Source: a gamma proteobacterium symbiont of Stewartia floridana
GTDB taxonomy: Bacteria > Pseudomonadota > Gammaproteobacteria > Chromatiales > Chromatiaceae
Assembly: GCA_003676145.1 (NCBI GenBank)
Contig: NAUB01000022.1
Coordinates: forward strand, 124,001-188,000
DNA length: 64,000 bases
Reading direction: 5' to 3'
Numbering within the stretch: the stretch's first letter is position 1; each line of letters opens with the position of its first letter. Made by a program: the position numbers and the translations under genes. Positions 17,835-26,326 of the stretch are shown here, in pieces. A model generated the notes under the pieces. It was not told the origin of the DNA, did not search any database, and was given only the letters and a program-made list of their open reading frames with translations.

Positions 17835-18082
17835 TTATCATTGCAATTCCTATTCATGCCTTTAAAAAGTGCATGCAAAAAACTTAAGCCAAGCAATATT
17901 TTTATTTCCAGGCATCAATTCAGTGCATTACTAAATTCCCTTTTTATATAGGCTTTTTTTTACGTATGATGAAAGCAGTCCTGACACGATGCTGTAATAA
18001 GTTGCCAATCAAATGTCGGTGTTTATGCGCACATCAGAGTCAAATTATCTTTCAATCTTTAGACTAATCAGTGGAGCAGACC

Positions 18083-18451
18083 ATGGCCACAATCTACTTC
18101 TCATCTCCCATCATGAGTAAAAATAAAAAAGTATCCGCGATCGCCGGCAAACGCGATACCCTGTTGGCAGTCGCCAAGGAAAATGACATCAAGATCCCAT
18201 TCGAATGCGAGGATGGGGAATGCGGCTCATGCCTTGTCAAAGTCACCCATCTGGATGGTGATCATATCAAAGGCGTTATGCTCACCGATAAGGAGAGAGA
18301 GGTACTCAAGTCAATCGGCAAACTTTCCAAGCACGAAGAGGAGCGGGCCAATGTAAAAGATATCCCGCCTACCTTTCGTCTTGCCTGTCAGACCGTAGTA
18401 ACGGATGAAGACCTGCTTGTGCAGTTCACTGGTGACCCGGGCGGCTCCTGA
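18083..18451 (+). CDS. 2Fe-2S ferredoxin of the Shethna protein II (FeSII) family
   Basis: 122-residue 2Fe-2S protein starting [17 protein letters not shown]. Cluster ligands are visible in CEDGECGSC (C-x4-C-x2-C) and in RLACQT near residue 107. The whole chain, including [30 protein letters not shown] and [16 protein letters not shown], is very close to Azotobacter vinelandii FeSII, which binds nitrogenase under oxygen stress and protects it. I start at the ATG at 18083 with GGAG at 18073-18076, not the GTG at 18071. No nif genes are in the window, so nitrogen fixation by this organism is an inference. NtrC-like sites lie about 250 bases upstream. Confidence 0.9.
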   Translation: MATIYFSSPIMSKNKKVSAIAGKRDTLLAVAKENDIKIPFECEDGECGSCLVKVTHLDGDHIKGVMLTDKEREVLKSIGKLSKHEEERANVKDIPPTFRLACQTVVTDEDLLVQFTGDPGGS

Positions 18452-18459
18452 TCATTTCC

Positions 18460-18496
18460 GATCAATGGGTAGACCGTCGGTGGTTGCCCATTGATC
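18460..18496. terminator. Hairpin between convergent ferredoxin and HxlR genes
   Basis: Arms GATCAATGGG (18460-18469) and CCCATTGATC (18487-18496) are perfectly complementary across a 17-base loop. There is no T run, so termination is only suggested by position between two convergent genes. Confidence 0.4.
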
Positions 18497-18944
18497 ACTG
18501 CAACGTTTTCAGATTAATTCGCTCCCAGTCACTGAGCCTTTGCAGAGTCTCTTGCAGGAAAGCTTGCGGATCGGTTTCCAACAAGTGATCGATATCTTTG
18601 GGGATCCTCAAGTGCTCACGCAGGTTTCGCCGCGACCACAATACCAGCGGCACCAGAACATGAATCAGATCCTTGCCCGTCGGCGTCAGGTAGTAGAGCT
18701 TGCGGCGTTTGCTTTCCGGGTGTGAAGCGGAAGCGATCAAACCAGCCTCTTGCAGCATTTTCAAACGTAGGGTCAGTATATTGCTCGAGATCTGCTCTTC
18801 AGTCTCAAGCATCTCCTTGTACTCATGCAGTCCCAGAAACATCAGATTGCGAATGATCAACAGGGTCCAGTGATCTCCGATGATATCCAGTGCACAGGCG
18901 ACGGGACAACCGGTTCTGTTCCTATGTTCGACTTTCGCAACCAT
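18495..18944 (-). CDS. HxlR-family transcriptional regulator
   Basis: 149-residue winged-helix regulator. The N-terminus GCPVACALDIIGDHWTLLII contains the conserved Cys and the ALD-IGDHWTLLIIR helix of the HxlR family; it continues FLGLHEYKEMLE and ISSNILTLRLKMLQEAGLI as the recognition helices. It is longer than typical HxlR proteins (about 110 residues) because of a C-terminal extension after the wing. The gene is divergent from the AHSA1-like gene across an 83-base gap with a perfect 19-base palindrome, so it probably represses both that gene and itself. HxlR proteins often sense reactive electrophiles or oxidation through the conserved Cys. Confidence 0.9.
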   Translation of the reverse strand: MVAKVEHRNRTGCPVACALDIIGDHWTLLIIRNLMFLGLHEYKEMLETEEQISSNILTLRLKMLQEAGLIASASHPESKRRKLYYLTPTGKDLIHVLVPLVLWSRRNLREHLRIPKDIDHLLETDPQAFLQETLQRLSDWERINLKTLQ

Positions 18945-18981
18945 TGATAATCACTTGCATCATTGAATTGTTAAGCTATAT

Positions 18982-19000
18982 TACTTCTATAATAGAAGTA
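18982..19000. promoter_or_regulatory. Palindromic operator in the HxlR / AHSA1 intergenic region
   Basis: TACTTCTAT-A-ATAGAAGTA is a perfect 9-1-9 palindrome between divergent genes. It contains a TATAAT (18988-18993) that fits as the -10 box for the plus-strand gene, with TTGAAT (18963-18968) as a loose -35 box. Occupation by the HxlR regulator would block that promoter. Confidence 0.7.
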
Positions 19001-19027
19001 TTATTCAGGAAAGCAAGGAGTCATACC

Positions 19028-19471
19028 ATGAGCGATTACCGATCCTCGATTATTTGTCCTGCCTCTCCTAGCCAAGCCTATCGTGACATTGCCGAGGAGA
19101 TGGGTCAGTGGTGGACGCCCATGAGCGCCCCTTTCCGTAAAACCGGGGATCGGGCGAAAACAAAATTTGGGGGCGACTCCTATTGGGTATTTGAAGCCCG
19201 CTCCCTAAACGAAGCAAAGCTGATCGAACTCGACTGCGTTGAATCCCACATGGTTTCCGATGCGCTGGATGACCCTGAGGAGTGGCTTGGCACCAGGCTG
19301 GTTTTTGAGTTCAACGAAGACAAGGCGGGTACCGAAATCCGCTTCACACATCTCGGTCTTACACCCCAGTTCGACTGCTATGAGATCTGTAAAAACGGCT
19401 GGGACCACTATATTCTTACCAGCCTGAAAAAATATCTCGATGGTCTGGGTGGAATGCCAAACTCCTATTGA
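19028..19471 (+). CDS. SRPBCC / AHSA1-like domain protein
   Basis: 147-residue protein starting MSDYRSSIICPASPSQAYRD. The helix-grip fold pattern is visible: an N-terminal strand followed by a helix (SPSQAYRDIAEEMGQWW), central strands (YWVFEARSLNEAKLIELDC) and the ending EIRFTHLGLTPQFDCYEIC then a C-terminal helix. AHSA1/START-like proteins bind hydrophobic small molecules or act in stress responses; no specific ligand can be named. I start at 19028 because AAGGAG lies at 19015-19020; the open frame upstream overlaps the HxlR gene. It is probably controlled by HxlR and co-transcribed with the next gene, which starts 13 bases on. Confidence 0.8.
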   Translation: MSDYRSSIICPASPSQAYRDIAEEMGQWWTPMSAPFRKTGDRAKTKFGGDSYWVFEARSLNEAKLIELDCVESHMVSDALDDPEEWLGTRLVFEFNEDKAGTEIRFTHLGLTPQFDCYEICKNGWDHYILTSLKKYLDGLGGMPNSY

Positions 19472-19484
19472 GGTGAATCAGACC

Positions 19485-19898
19485 GTGAAAAAAGCGCTAC
19501 TCTTTCTTCTCGCCTACTTCGTCATCACCATGGCCTGGGCCTACCCCTGGCATATGCTGTTTTTTCACGATCAGTATGTCGCCTGGGGGGCATTTCAAAG
19601 GGACGAGCCGATTATGCTGCTTGGCATCACGGCCATTGTCATACAAGGCCTGGTGATCGGCTATCTCTATCCGTTCTATAACCGTGGTGGTGGGAGTCAC
19701 ATACTACGTGCCATCCGTTTCAATCTGATCATCGGATTGATGACCTATTCCGCCATGGGATTTGCCACCGCAGCCAAGTTCCAGATCGAGCCGGTGTTGC
19801 CGTTTCTGGCGCATCATACACTCTTCCAGGCGATTCAGTTTGTTCTCACCGGTATAGCGCTGGGAATGATCTATGGCAATTCCAAGGCTTTAGCATAA
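19485..19898 (+). CDS. Small four-helix membrane protein, function unknown
   Basis: 137-residue integral membrane protein beginning VKKALLFLLAYFVITMAWAY. Four hydrophobic segments are visible (about 4-24, 43-65, 77-98, 111-130) separated by short loops. I chose the GTG at 19485, with GAGGTG at 19470-19475, because residues upstream of it belong to a frame inside the preceding gene. Its position 13 bases after the AHSA1-like gene suggests they share the HxlR-controlled transcript. I do not recognise the family. Confidence 0.7.
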   Translation: MKKALLFLLAYFVITMAWAYPWHMLFFHDQYVAWGAFQRDEPIMLLGITAIVIQGLVIGYLYPFYNRGGGSHILRAIRFNLIIGLMTYSAMGFATAAKFQIEPVLPFLAHHTLFQAIQFVLTGIALGMIYGNSKALA

Positions 19899-19914
19899 AT
19901 CACTAAGCTCTAGG

Positions 19915-21837
19915 TTACGTACTTTTATCCAGTTCCCCAGGTGGCTGAACCTGCCGAATTGAATTGCCAGACTCAGAGTTTTTACTCATCTCTTTCGTTC
20001 TTGTTACATCAACTGAATTCTTGTGATTGGCGTTATACCAGATCACATCCTTTCGCCCCTCCTCATATCGAGAGAGAGAGGTTGTGCATTCCGATACCAT
20101 TATTGAATCTGCATCAGAGGCTTTCTCAGCTTTTGAAGCTGTAAGTTGTGCATATTTTGCATAAACATCCGGTTGTACGGATTTGTGAACAGATGAAAAA
20201 CCCAAGCGACTCTGCCATTGATCGATCTCACTATTGGCCAGACAACCCGGGTCGGCTGGGGAGAACTCGCAGCGATGTTTGGCGGGGCGCCCCACCAGAA
20301 AATCGACAATCTCATCGGCGCTGGTCAGCGATGCAGAGACTGGGACGGGCAACTGGATACGAAAGGCGTAGGGACTGCGATAGTGATTTGCATTGAAACT
20401 GCACTTGTCACTGCGATCACTGCACTCCCTGGCCTCTTCCTGCATCGCTCGAAGCGCTGCCAATACCTCATCTTGGGCCCGCTTCAGTGAGGCGAGTTTA
20501 TCACCAGCCTGCTCCGTGGAAGTCAGGTTATGTCGATTCTGGCATCGCTTCAGTGCTGCACTTGCCTCATTTCGGGCAAGGATCAGAGGCTTCTCAATCG
20601 TTGCAATCTGCGCAGACCAGCCCTTGATAGCCTCCAGGTTCTGCTGCATCTGCTTCAATGTCTCTACCGATGTTTCATAAGCCCTGGTTTCCGCGGTGCA
20701 TTGTGGAACCACAGGACAACCGGCTTCATCAACCGATACCGAGTAGTAGTCATGAGGATTGTCGAGGATCTCCTGTATCTCATCGTAGAGGGTGTTGTAA
20801 CTGCCCCAGTAACTGGCCAACTCTTCAAATTCAGACTCCTGGTCAGGCAGCAACTTACCCGGCCAGTTGGCAAGTACCTCGTAAGGTGTGACGGCAATCT
20901 GGAAATCCTTGGGAGCCGCATAGGCATCATCAGAGATCGTCTTTAACTTGTTTAGCAGATCATCCTGATCGGCGGGGATGGCATCCCCCTTACCACCGCT
21001 CATGAAAATCGAAATATCCATACGATTTGAGCTGCTGGCACTGGTCTCGCCACCACGCACCTTTGTTTTGAAACGGGCACCCCAGCCGCTGCCGCTCATC
21101 TCCGCACTCAATGCGGATTTCTCTTCGAGACTCTTACTGACAAAGCTGAGCGCGGCGGTCAGCTTGGCACCGCCATAGATGGCTGAAACGAACGCGGAAC
21201 CACACTGACGCTTGAAGGCGCCCAGACCATCCCGGCGGTTGGCGAGTTGCAGTGCCTTTGGCGTCAGACGTATCGATCCACAGGTGCCACCCCGCTCGTT
21301 GACCGGTGCCTGATACTCAAACTCTTTTTCATCACTATCCGGCACGGGGGCTGCATAGCGCACACCATTCTGCACCACCGCGTTCAGGATAAAGGTTGAA
21401 CGTTGACTGCTGAGGTTGGTCGATTTGGCAAACGAGGCCTTGCCACCAGCCTCATAGCCGATCGCTTTCACCGAGGCTTCAGCAGAGACTCCCAGGCTCT
21501 TCATCAGGGTGTAACTGTCTGAGACCTCACTCATGGTCATATAGCGGGTCTGAGCAGGCTCTTCTCCTGGTACGAACTCGACGCAGATGGTCGGAATCGG
21601 CTCTGAGTCGCCCCGATTCCAACCCCAGCCCAAGGCAACCCCGGTGGCCGGACTCTCAATTATCTCTATGGCATCCACTTCATCGAAACTCGCCAGTTCC
21701 ACCCCACTTTTCTGGCTCTGAGCTTGATGTCGACCATCCAATGAATTCGGCTGGGGAGCACATGCGGCAACCAGTACGAGAAGTGCGATGAGTAAGAAAA
21801 ACAGAGACCGGTAATGTGATGGGGGTAGTGAGCTCAT
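19915..21837 (-). CDS. Large lipoprotein of unknown function, possible MACPF-like module
   Basis: 640-residue envelope protein with a lipoprotein signal: FFLLIALLVLVAAC places the lipidated Cys at residue 26. The mature N-terminal half is rich in Gly/Ser and contains GVALGWGWNRG, SLGVSAEASVKAIGYEAGGK and RQCGSAFVSAIYGGAKLTAA. The last resembles, in pattern only, the (F/Y)GxHx-GG region of MACPF/perforin-like proteins. About 390-490 is helical and charged (SVETLKQMQQNLEAIKGW, LASLKRAQDEVLAALRAMQ), probably a coiled coil. Several Cys pairs suggest disulfides, fitting an extracytoplasmic location. No catalytic motif seen. It stands alone, convergent with the small membrane protein. Function not assigned. 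Confidence 0.75.
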   Translation of the reverse strand: MSSLPPSHYRSLFFLLIALLVLVAACAPQPNSLDGRHQAQSQKSGVELASFDEVDAIEIIESPATGVALGWGWNRGDSEPIPTICVEFVPGEEPAQTRYMTMSEVSDSYTLMKSLGVSAEASVKAIGYEAGGKASFAKSTNLSSQRSTFILNAVVQNGVRYAAPVPDSDEKEFEYQAPVNERGGTCGSIRLTPKALQLANRRDGLGAFKRQCGSAFVSAIYGGAKLTAALSFVSKSLEEKSALSAEMSGSGWGARFKTKVRGGETSASSSNRMDISIFMSGGKGDAIPADQDDLLNKLKTISDDAYAAPKDFQIAVTPYEVLANWPGKLLPDQESEFEELASYWGSYNTLYDEIQEILDNPHDYYSVSVDEAGCPVVPQCTAETRAYETSVETLKQMQQNLEAIKGWSAQIATIEKPLILARNEASAALKRCQNRHNLTSTEQAGDKLASLKRAQDEVLAALRAMQEEARECSDRSDKCSFNANHYRSPYAFRIQLPVPVSASLTSADEIVDFLVGRPAKHRCEFSPADPGCLANSEIDQWQSRLGFSSVHKSVQPDVYAKYAQLTASKAEKASDADSIMVSECTTSLSRYEEGRKDVIWYNANHKNSVDVTRTKEMSKNSESGNSIRQVQPPGELDKST

Positions 21838-22121
21838 AAAGGCACTCGTTATCGGGTTATTATTTGAGAAACTATAGAAAAATTGTCACTTTTAATGACC
21901 TATAACGAATGTGGATGTGTTTTAGATCACATGTTGAATCACACTACGATTCGACATACAAACACATCGCATCTCAAGACTGCAGTGTGTTTTTTCGTAC
22001 TGAGATTGTTATGTTGCGGATGGGCGGATAGACAAGATCCCAGAAGGGTTTCTGTAACCCGGCATGAAGGGCAGAAATTTAATATCAATTAATAATCGAT
22101 TAGGATACAGGATGGTACAGT

Positions 22122-22631
22122 CTACATCGCCTCATCAAATTCATCCCGATATCTTGCTACACCCCCATGCCTCGGTATCACCGCTTGATCGAACACTGCG
22201 ATCATGAAGGCATCATCCGGCACACCCTCCCATTGACTGTGAATCTGATATTTTGATGCGAGCTCGAAACCAAAACGTGGATAGTAGTCAGGGTGGCCCA
22301 AAACAATCACAAACGGGCAACCGGCATCGCGCAAATATTCAAGACCATAACGAACAAGTCGTGAGCCAATTCCCTCTCCCTGATGTGAAGGCAACACCGC
22401 CATTGGCGCCAATCCCATACCAACGGCAGAGCTATCTTCCATGCTAGCGGGAGTAAACAGGATATGGCCGATGACTGAGCCTGCTTCTACGGCGACAAAT
22501 GATAAATAGCTCTCACAGGCCATTCGGAGTTTATCAACGAGCATTGCTTCCGGACCGTTATCGAATGCAACTGAGTTCAGTTGATGAATGGCCTCTCGGT
22601 CTTTGGCTTCTTCTTTGCGTATTTCTATCAT
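22122..22631 (-). CDS. GNAT-family N-acetyltransferase
   Basis: 169-residue acetyl-CoA-dependent transferase starting MIEIRKEEAKDREAIHQLNS. The GNAT core is visible: LSFVAVEAGSVIGHILFTPA (strands 2-4), LAPMAVLPSHQGEGIGSRLVR carrying the Q/RxxGxG/A acetyl-CoA loop, and FVIVLGHPDYYPRFGFELAS, which places it with the YhbS-like group. I start at the ATG at 22631 because of GGAAGGAC upstream; 18 residues more are possible in frame. The substrate is unknown. It follows the methyltransferase gene on the same strand, but the 79-base gap and unrelated functions do not prove an operon. Confidence 0.85.
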   Translation of the reverse strand: MIEIRKEEAKDREAIHQLNSVAFDNGPEAMLVDKLRMACESYLSFVAVEAGSVIGHILFTPASMEDSSAVGMGLAPMAVLPSHQGEGIGSRLVRYGLEYLRDAGCPFVIVLGHPDYYPRFGFELASKYQIHSQWEGVPDDAFMIAVFDQAVIPRHGGVARYRDEFDEAM

Positions 22632-22709
22632 GAGTCTGTCCTTCCAGTTAATCTTGTTGGCCTCAGAGCGTGGAGGTGTCAGCAATCAGCCAACACCTCC
22701 TTTTGAGGA

Positions 22710-23537
22710 TCAGCAGGGAGTCGCAATGATTCCCATCAGATCACTATTTTCAAGCAACGGTTTACCCGTCAGGTCTCCTGCCAGCTCTGTAATTGCAAAA
22801 CCGCAAGCCTTCATTTCCGCCTCTATCCGCTCCGGCGTGTAGTGTTGGAACCAATTATAGATTTCCCAGGTTTCACCGGGCTCAATAATAATGTAACGGT
22901 CCAGTGCCAAATGCTGTTCATCGTAGAGATAGGATTTCTGAATCCCAACATAGTCACCTGGCGCCCAGAAGCCACCCATCAGTCGATCTTCGATGAGCGT
23001 GACTTCCTGCCTGCTATTCAACAGGCCCATGCCGGCAACATCGAGCACGATTTTGCCACCCGGATTCAGCATGCCGCGCATCTTGCGCAACAGTATCGAT
23101 CGCTGCTCTGGTGATAGCACACACAGATCCGTATAGATCAGGGTGATAAGATCAAATCCTTCAGGTAGTTGGTCGACAAGATAGTCTGCTTGCAAGTAGT
23201 CAACCAGGCCAGCCGAGTTTGCTTTGGCGTAGTTCAAGGCATATTCGGAAAAATCGATCCCGGTCACCTGCGCACCATGCTCGGAAAAACGTTGTGTGTA
23301 GAGCCCGGGTCCACACCCCAGGTCGCACAATTTCTTACCGGAGAGTTCGATCTGGCCATCAATCCAGGATACGACGCGGTCGATAATTTCGATACGCCTG
23401 GAGGCAAGATCGGTCTCCTGGCTCAAATGGTAGTCGAGCATCTGTTTCGAAAGATGTTGTTTGGTCCAGAGCTGCTTCGCTGTGTAGCGGGAAAACGGGC
23501 TCGGACGCAGAGCAATGTCATGAATAAATTCGTACAT
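22710..23537 (-). CDS. SAM-dependent methyltransferase (class I)
   Basis: 275-residue Rossmann-fold methyltransferase starting MYEFIHDIALRPSPFSRYTA. Motif I is LCDLGCGPGLYTQRF, followed by the acidic end of strand 2 (GIDFSEYALNYA), motif II FDLITLIYTDLCVLSP and the LNPGGKIVLDVAG strand. The N-terminal helical part (LWTKQHLSKQMLDYHLSQE) and late aromatic-rich segment (YIIIEPGETWEIYNWFQHY) are typical of small-molecule methyltransferases. The start at 23537 has AAGGG upstream; seven more residues are possible from 23558 without a ribosome site. The substrate cannot be named. Confidence 0.85.
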   Translation of the reverse strand: MYEFIHDIALRPSPFSRYTAKQLWTKQHLSKQMLDYHLSQETDLASRRIEIIDRVVSWIDGQIELSGKKLCDLGCGPGLYTQRFSEHGAQVTGIDFSEYALNYAKANSAGLVDYLQADYLVDQLPEGFDLITLIYTDLCVLSPEQRSILLRKMRGMLNPGGKIVLDVAGMGLLNSRQEVTLIEDRLMGGFWAPGDYVGIQKSYLYDEQHLALDRYIIIEPGETWEIYNWFQHYTPERIEAEMKACGFAITELAGDLTGKPLLENSDLMGIIATPC

Positions 23538-24031
23538 AATAAAACCCTTAGAAGCCATTTGACTTCATAGTTCTTTGTTGAATATTTAGGTTTCCGCGGG
23601 GCATGGATAGACGGCAGCGGGCGACTTTTGCTTAGCAAAAGCAGCTGCACTCTCCCCGCATATGTAGATTAGGCATTCATAACGGGCGCATTCTATATCA
23701 GAATAGTCCATTAGTAAATACTACTATTGCTTGGAATTAGCTCTCGATGCAATGATGGCAAACTCAACCACCAGTGATTATCAACTTGATGAACCCGAAT
23801 CAATCTTCAACCCAATTCTCTCCGCTACTACCATATAACTTTGTATTGATACTTGGTTGCACTATGACTTTGCATTCAAAATGGATAGCAGACTAACTGA
23901 TCGCAGGGTGGCAAGTGCATACAGTGACCATATCCGGGTTACTAGATTGCCATCACTCTTCTCAGAGTTCGCACACAGAGTGTGGAAGTCGAGAACTTCA
24001 AGTGAAAAGAGATTTCATTTCGAAAGCCAGA
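23538..24031. other. 494-base gap with a structured element at 23596-23659
   Basis: No convincing gene. Within it GCGGGG (23596-23601) and CCCCGC (23654-23659) could pair and enclose an inner hairpin CTTTTGC-TTA-GCAAAAG (23625-23641). This may be a small structured RNA, a terminator without a T run or an intergenic repeat. The rest is AT-rich. A plus-strand frame at 23857-24057 runs into the end of the next gene and looks spurious. Confidence 0.4.
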
Positions 24032-26302
24032 TCAGTCTTGTAGCTTTTGCTGAATAAAAGCTTCAAATTGATCCGATGACATGGGTCGAGCGAACAGATA
24101 CCCCTGACCCACTCGGCAGCCCTGCTGAATCAAGAATTGATGTTGCTCACCGGTCTCTACACCTTCAGCCAAGACATCCAATAACAGATTGTTGGCCATA
24201 GCAATGATTGCTTTTGAAATAGCCACATCATTCAAGTTATCAGGGATATCAGATACGAACGACTTGTCGATCTTGAGACGTGTAATCGGTAATTGCTTTA
24301 GATAATTCAACGATGAATAACCGGTTCCAAAATCATCAATAGCAACTTTGACACCCAGTTTGCGCAGCATGCCAAGGGTTTCACTGGTACCCCTTGTAGA
24401 GCGCATCATGGTGGTTTCAGTTATTTCCAGTTCCAGGCAACTGGGTGAAAGACCTGTGGCAGTGAGAGTCTGTTCTATCTCTTCGAGCAGATTGTTATGA
24501 TCAAACTGCTTTCCGGACAGATTCACACTGATCGTCATGTCACTTCTCAGAACACCGGATTCCTGCCAGGTTTTCATTTGTTGGCAGGCTTCCTTCATGA
24601 TCCACGCCCCCATTTCGCCGATGACTTCTGACTCTTCAGCCAAGGGAATGAACTTATCGGGGGCCAACAATCCCAGATCCGCGTTTTGCCATCTCACCAA
24701 TGCTTCAACGCCACAGATTTCTTGTGTAATCAGCTCAAATTGAGGCTGATAGTAGAGTATCAACTCATTCTGCAATATCGCATTATGTAGACTGGAAGCC
24801 AGGTATACCCGCTCAAAAGCTCTAGCTGTCAACTCCAGCGTATAGTATTGAAAGGTATTCCTGCCCTCCTCCTTGGCCCGGTACATTGCGGTGTCCGCAT
24901 TCCGAACCAGTTCATCAACCGAGTCTCCGTGATCGGGATAGAGACTGATCCCGATACTCGCACTCAGGAACAACTTATGTTTTTTGATTTTAAAGGGTTG
25001 TTTGAATGCATTCAGCAGCTTTTTGGCAACCAGTGCCGCGTGAGAATCTTTCTTGATATGGGTAAGAATCACGGTAAACTCATCACCACCCATACGTGCA
25101 ATCGTGTCATCTTCTCTAAACAGGGCTTGAAATCGATCTGCAGTCTCCTTCAACACCGCATCGCCGCAGGAATGGTCAAAGCTGTCATTGACCTCTTTGA
25201 ACCTGTCAAGATCGATGAACAATACGGCAAGCTTTGTTTTGTTTCTGTGCGCCACATGTATCGCCTGACTCAGGCGATCAGCGAACAGCAAACGATTGGG
25301 TAGCCCAGTGAGCGGATCGTGCTGTGCCAGATGGGCATAACTGAGCTGCCGTTCTTTCAGCTCTTCCAGCAATTCAAGATGTTCAGTGATGTCATGGGCC
25401 GACTCGATGACACCCATAATTTCACCATGGTCATCGAATAATGGACTCACGGAAATCTCAAATTTCCGTTGAGCGCCCATTTCTGAAACATGGTTATGCA
25501 CCACCTTGCTGGGCAAGCGGGTTTGCAGCACAATCTTCAGTGGACAAGGATAGTCCTCGCTATCGCAGGGCCGCTCCCGATAATGGGAAATCTGATAACA
25601 GCAGGCATGTTCCAGATCGATCTTCTGCATGTTTGCAACGCGCTTGGCCGCGTCATTCATCCTCAGCACTTTGTAGTCGAGGCTGATCACCATGATCGGA
25701 TTATCCACACCGTCGATCACATGCTGCAGAAAAGTTCGCTCATCAATCACCGCCTGCTCTGCTCGTCGACGTTCAGTAGTATCGATCAGATTCATCAGAC
25801 AGCTGGCCTCACTATCCAGATCCGCATGCACAATGGTATCGGCTCTCACATATCGGGTAATGCCTTTGGATGCCGTCTTGAGAATAAAGTCAGTCGTGAC
25901 TTTCTGATCCGATGAGAATGCCTGACGCAGGTGATCGAACAATAAACGTCCCATCCCTGCCGCCAATTGTGTTGATAATGGCCTGCCCATGATGTGGGAA
26001 CGTTCCGCCCCGAACATACCCGCCGCTGATATGTTGAGATTATTAATAATGCCGTTCTTATCGAGCGTCAAATAACCTACGGGAGCAAAGTCATAGAGTT
26101 CTGCATACTGATCCCGTATGCTTTCCAATTCTTTTTGGGATTCCATCAAATCCCGATTCTGAATCTCGAGTTCAATTTTATGCAGTTGTAGATTGTGCAG
26201 AAGATAGTCTGTATCACTATCTGTATCAGCGCGCAGTAACCTTTCAGATTCACTGAGCATTCTTTCAAGCTCGCTGTGACTGAGATTACTGTATCGACTC
26301 AT
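24032..26302 (-). CDS. PAS-GGDEF-EAL protein (c-di-GMP signalling)
   Basis: 756-residue cytoplasmic protein. An N-terminal coiled coil (about 1-70) is followed by two PAS domains (about 70-185 and 190-310; for example YDFAPVGYLTLDKNGIINN). The second has Cys-rich segments (CCYQISHYRERPC, CPLKIV) that might hold a cofactor. The cyclase domain carries intact GGDEF at 405-409. The phosphodiesterase domain has EAL at 533-535, EITETTMM, IDDFGTGYSS and LKIDKSF. Both catalytic signatures look intact. The gene starts 24 bases after the CheB/CheR fusion gene, so they form an operon and probably one signalling unit. Confidence 0.93.
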   Translation of the reverse strand: MSRYSNLSHSELERMLSESERLLRADTDSDTDYLLHNLQLHKIELEIQNRDLMESQKELESIRDQYAELYDFAPVGYLTLDKNGIINNLNISAAGMFGAERSHIMGRPLSTQLAAGMGRLLFDHLRQAFSSDQKVTTDFILKTASKGITRYVRADTIVHADLDSEASCLMNLIDTTERRRAEQAVIDERTFLQHVIDGVDNPIMVISLDYKVLRMNDAAKRVANMQKIDLEHACCYQISHYRERPCDSEDYPCPLKIVLQTRLPSKVVHNHVSEMGAQRKFEISVSPLFDDHGEIMGVIESAHDITEHLELLEELKERQLSYAHLAQHDPLTGLPNRLLFADRLSQAIHVAHRNKTKLAVLFIDLDRFKEVNDSFDHSCGDAVLKETADRFQALFREDDTIARMGGDEFTVILTHIKKDSHAALVAKKLLNAFKQPFKIKKHKLFLSASIGISLYPDHGDSVDELVRNADTAMYRAKEEGRNTFQYYTLELTARAFERVYLASSLHNAILQNELILYYQPQFELITQEICGVEALVRWQNADLGLLAPDKFIPLAEESEVIGEMGAWIMKEACQQMKTWQESGVLRSDMTISVNLSGKQFDHNNLLEEIEQTLTATGLSPSCLELEITETTMMRSTRGTSETLGMLRKLGVKVAIDDFGTGYSSLNYLKQLPITRLKIDKSFVSDIPDNLNDVAISKAIIAMANNLLLDVLAEGVETGEQHQFLIQQGCRVGQGYLFARPMSSDQFEAFIQQKLQD

Positions 26303-26326
26303 AAGGTTAGAATTCTCCGTCGATTA

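Noticed and set aside
17835..18082. A sigma-54 promoter for the FeSII ferredoxin gene
   Set aside because: TGACACG-ATGC-TGTAA near 17981 lacks the GG and GC doublets; other GG/GC pairs have wrong spacing.
23857..24057. 66-residue plus-strand frame before the PAS-GGDEF-EAL gene
   Set aside because: No ribosome site, odd composition, and it overlaps the end of a secure gene on the other strand.
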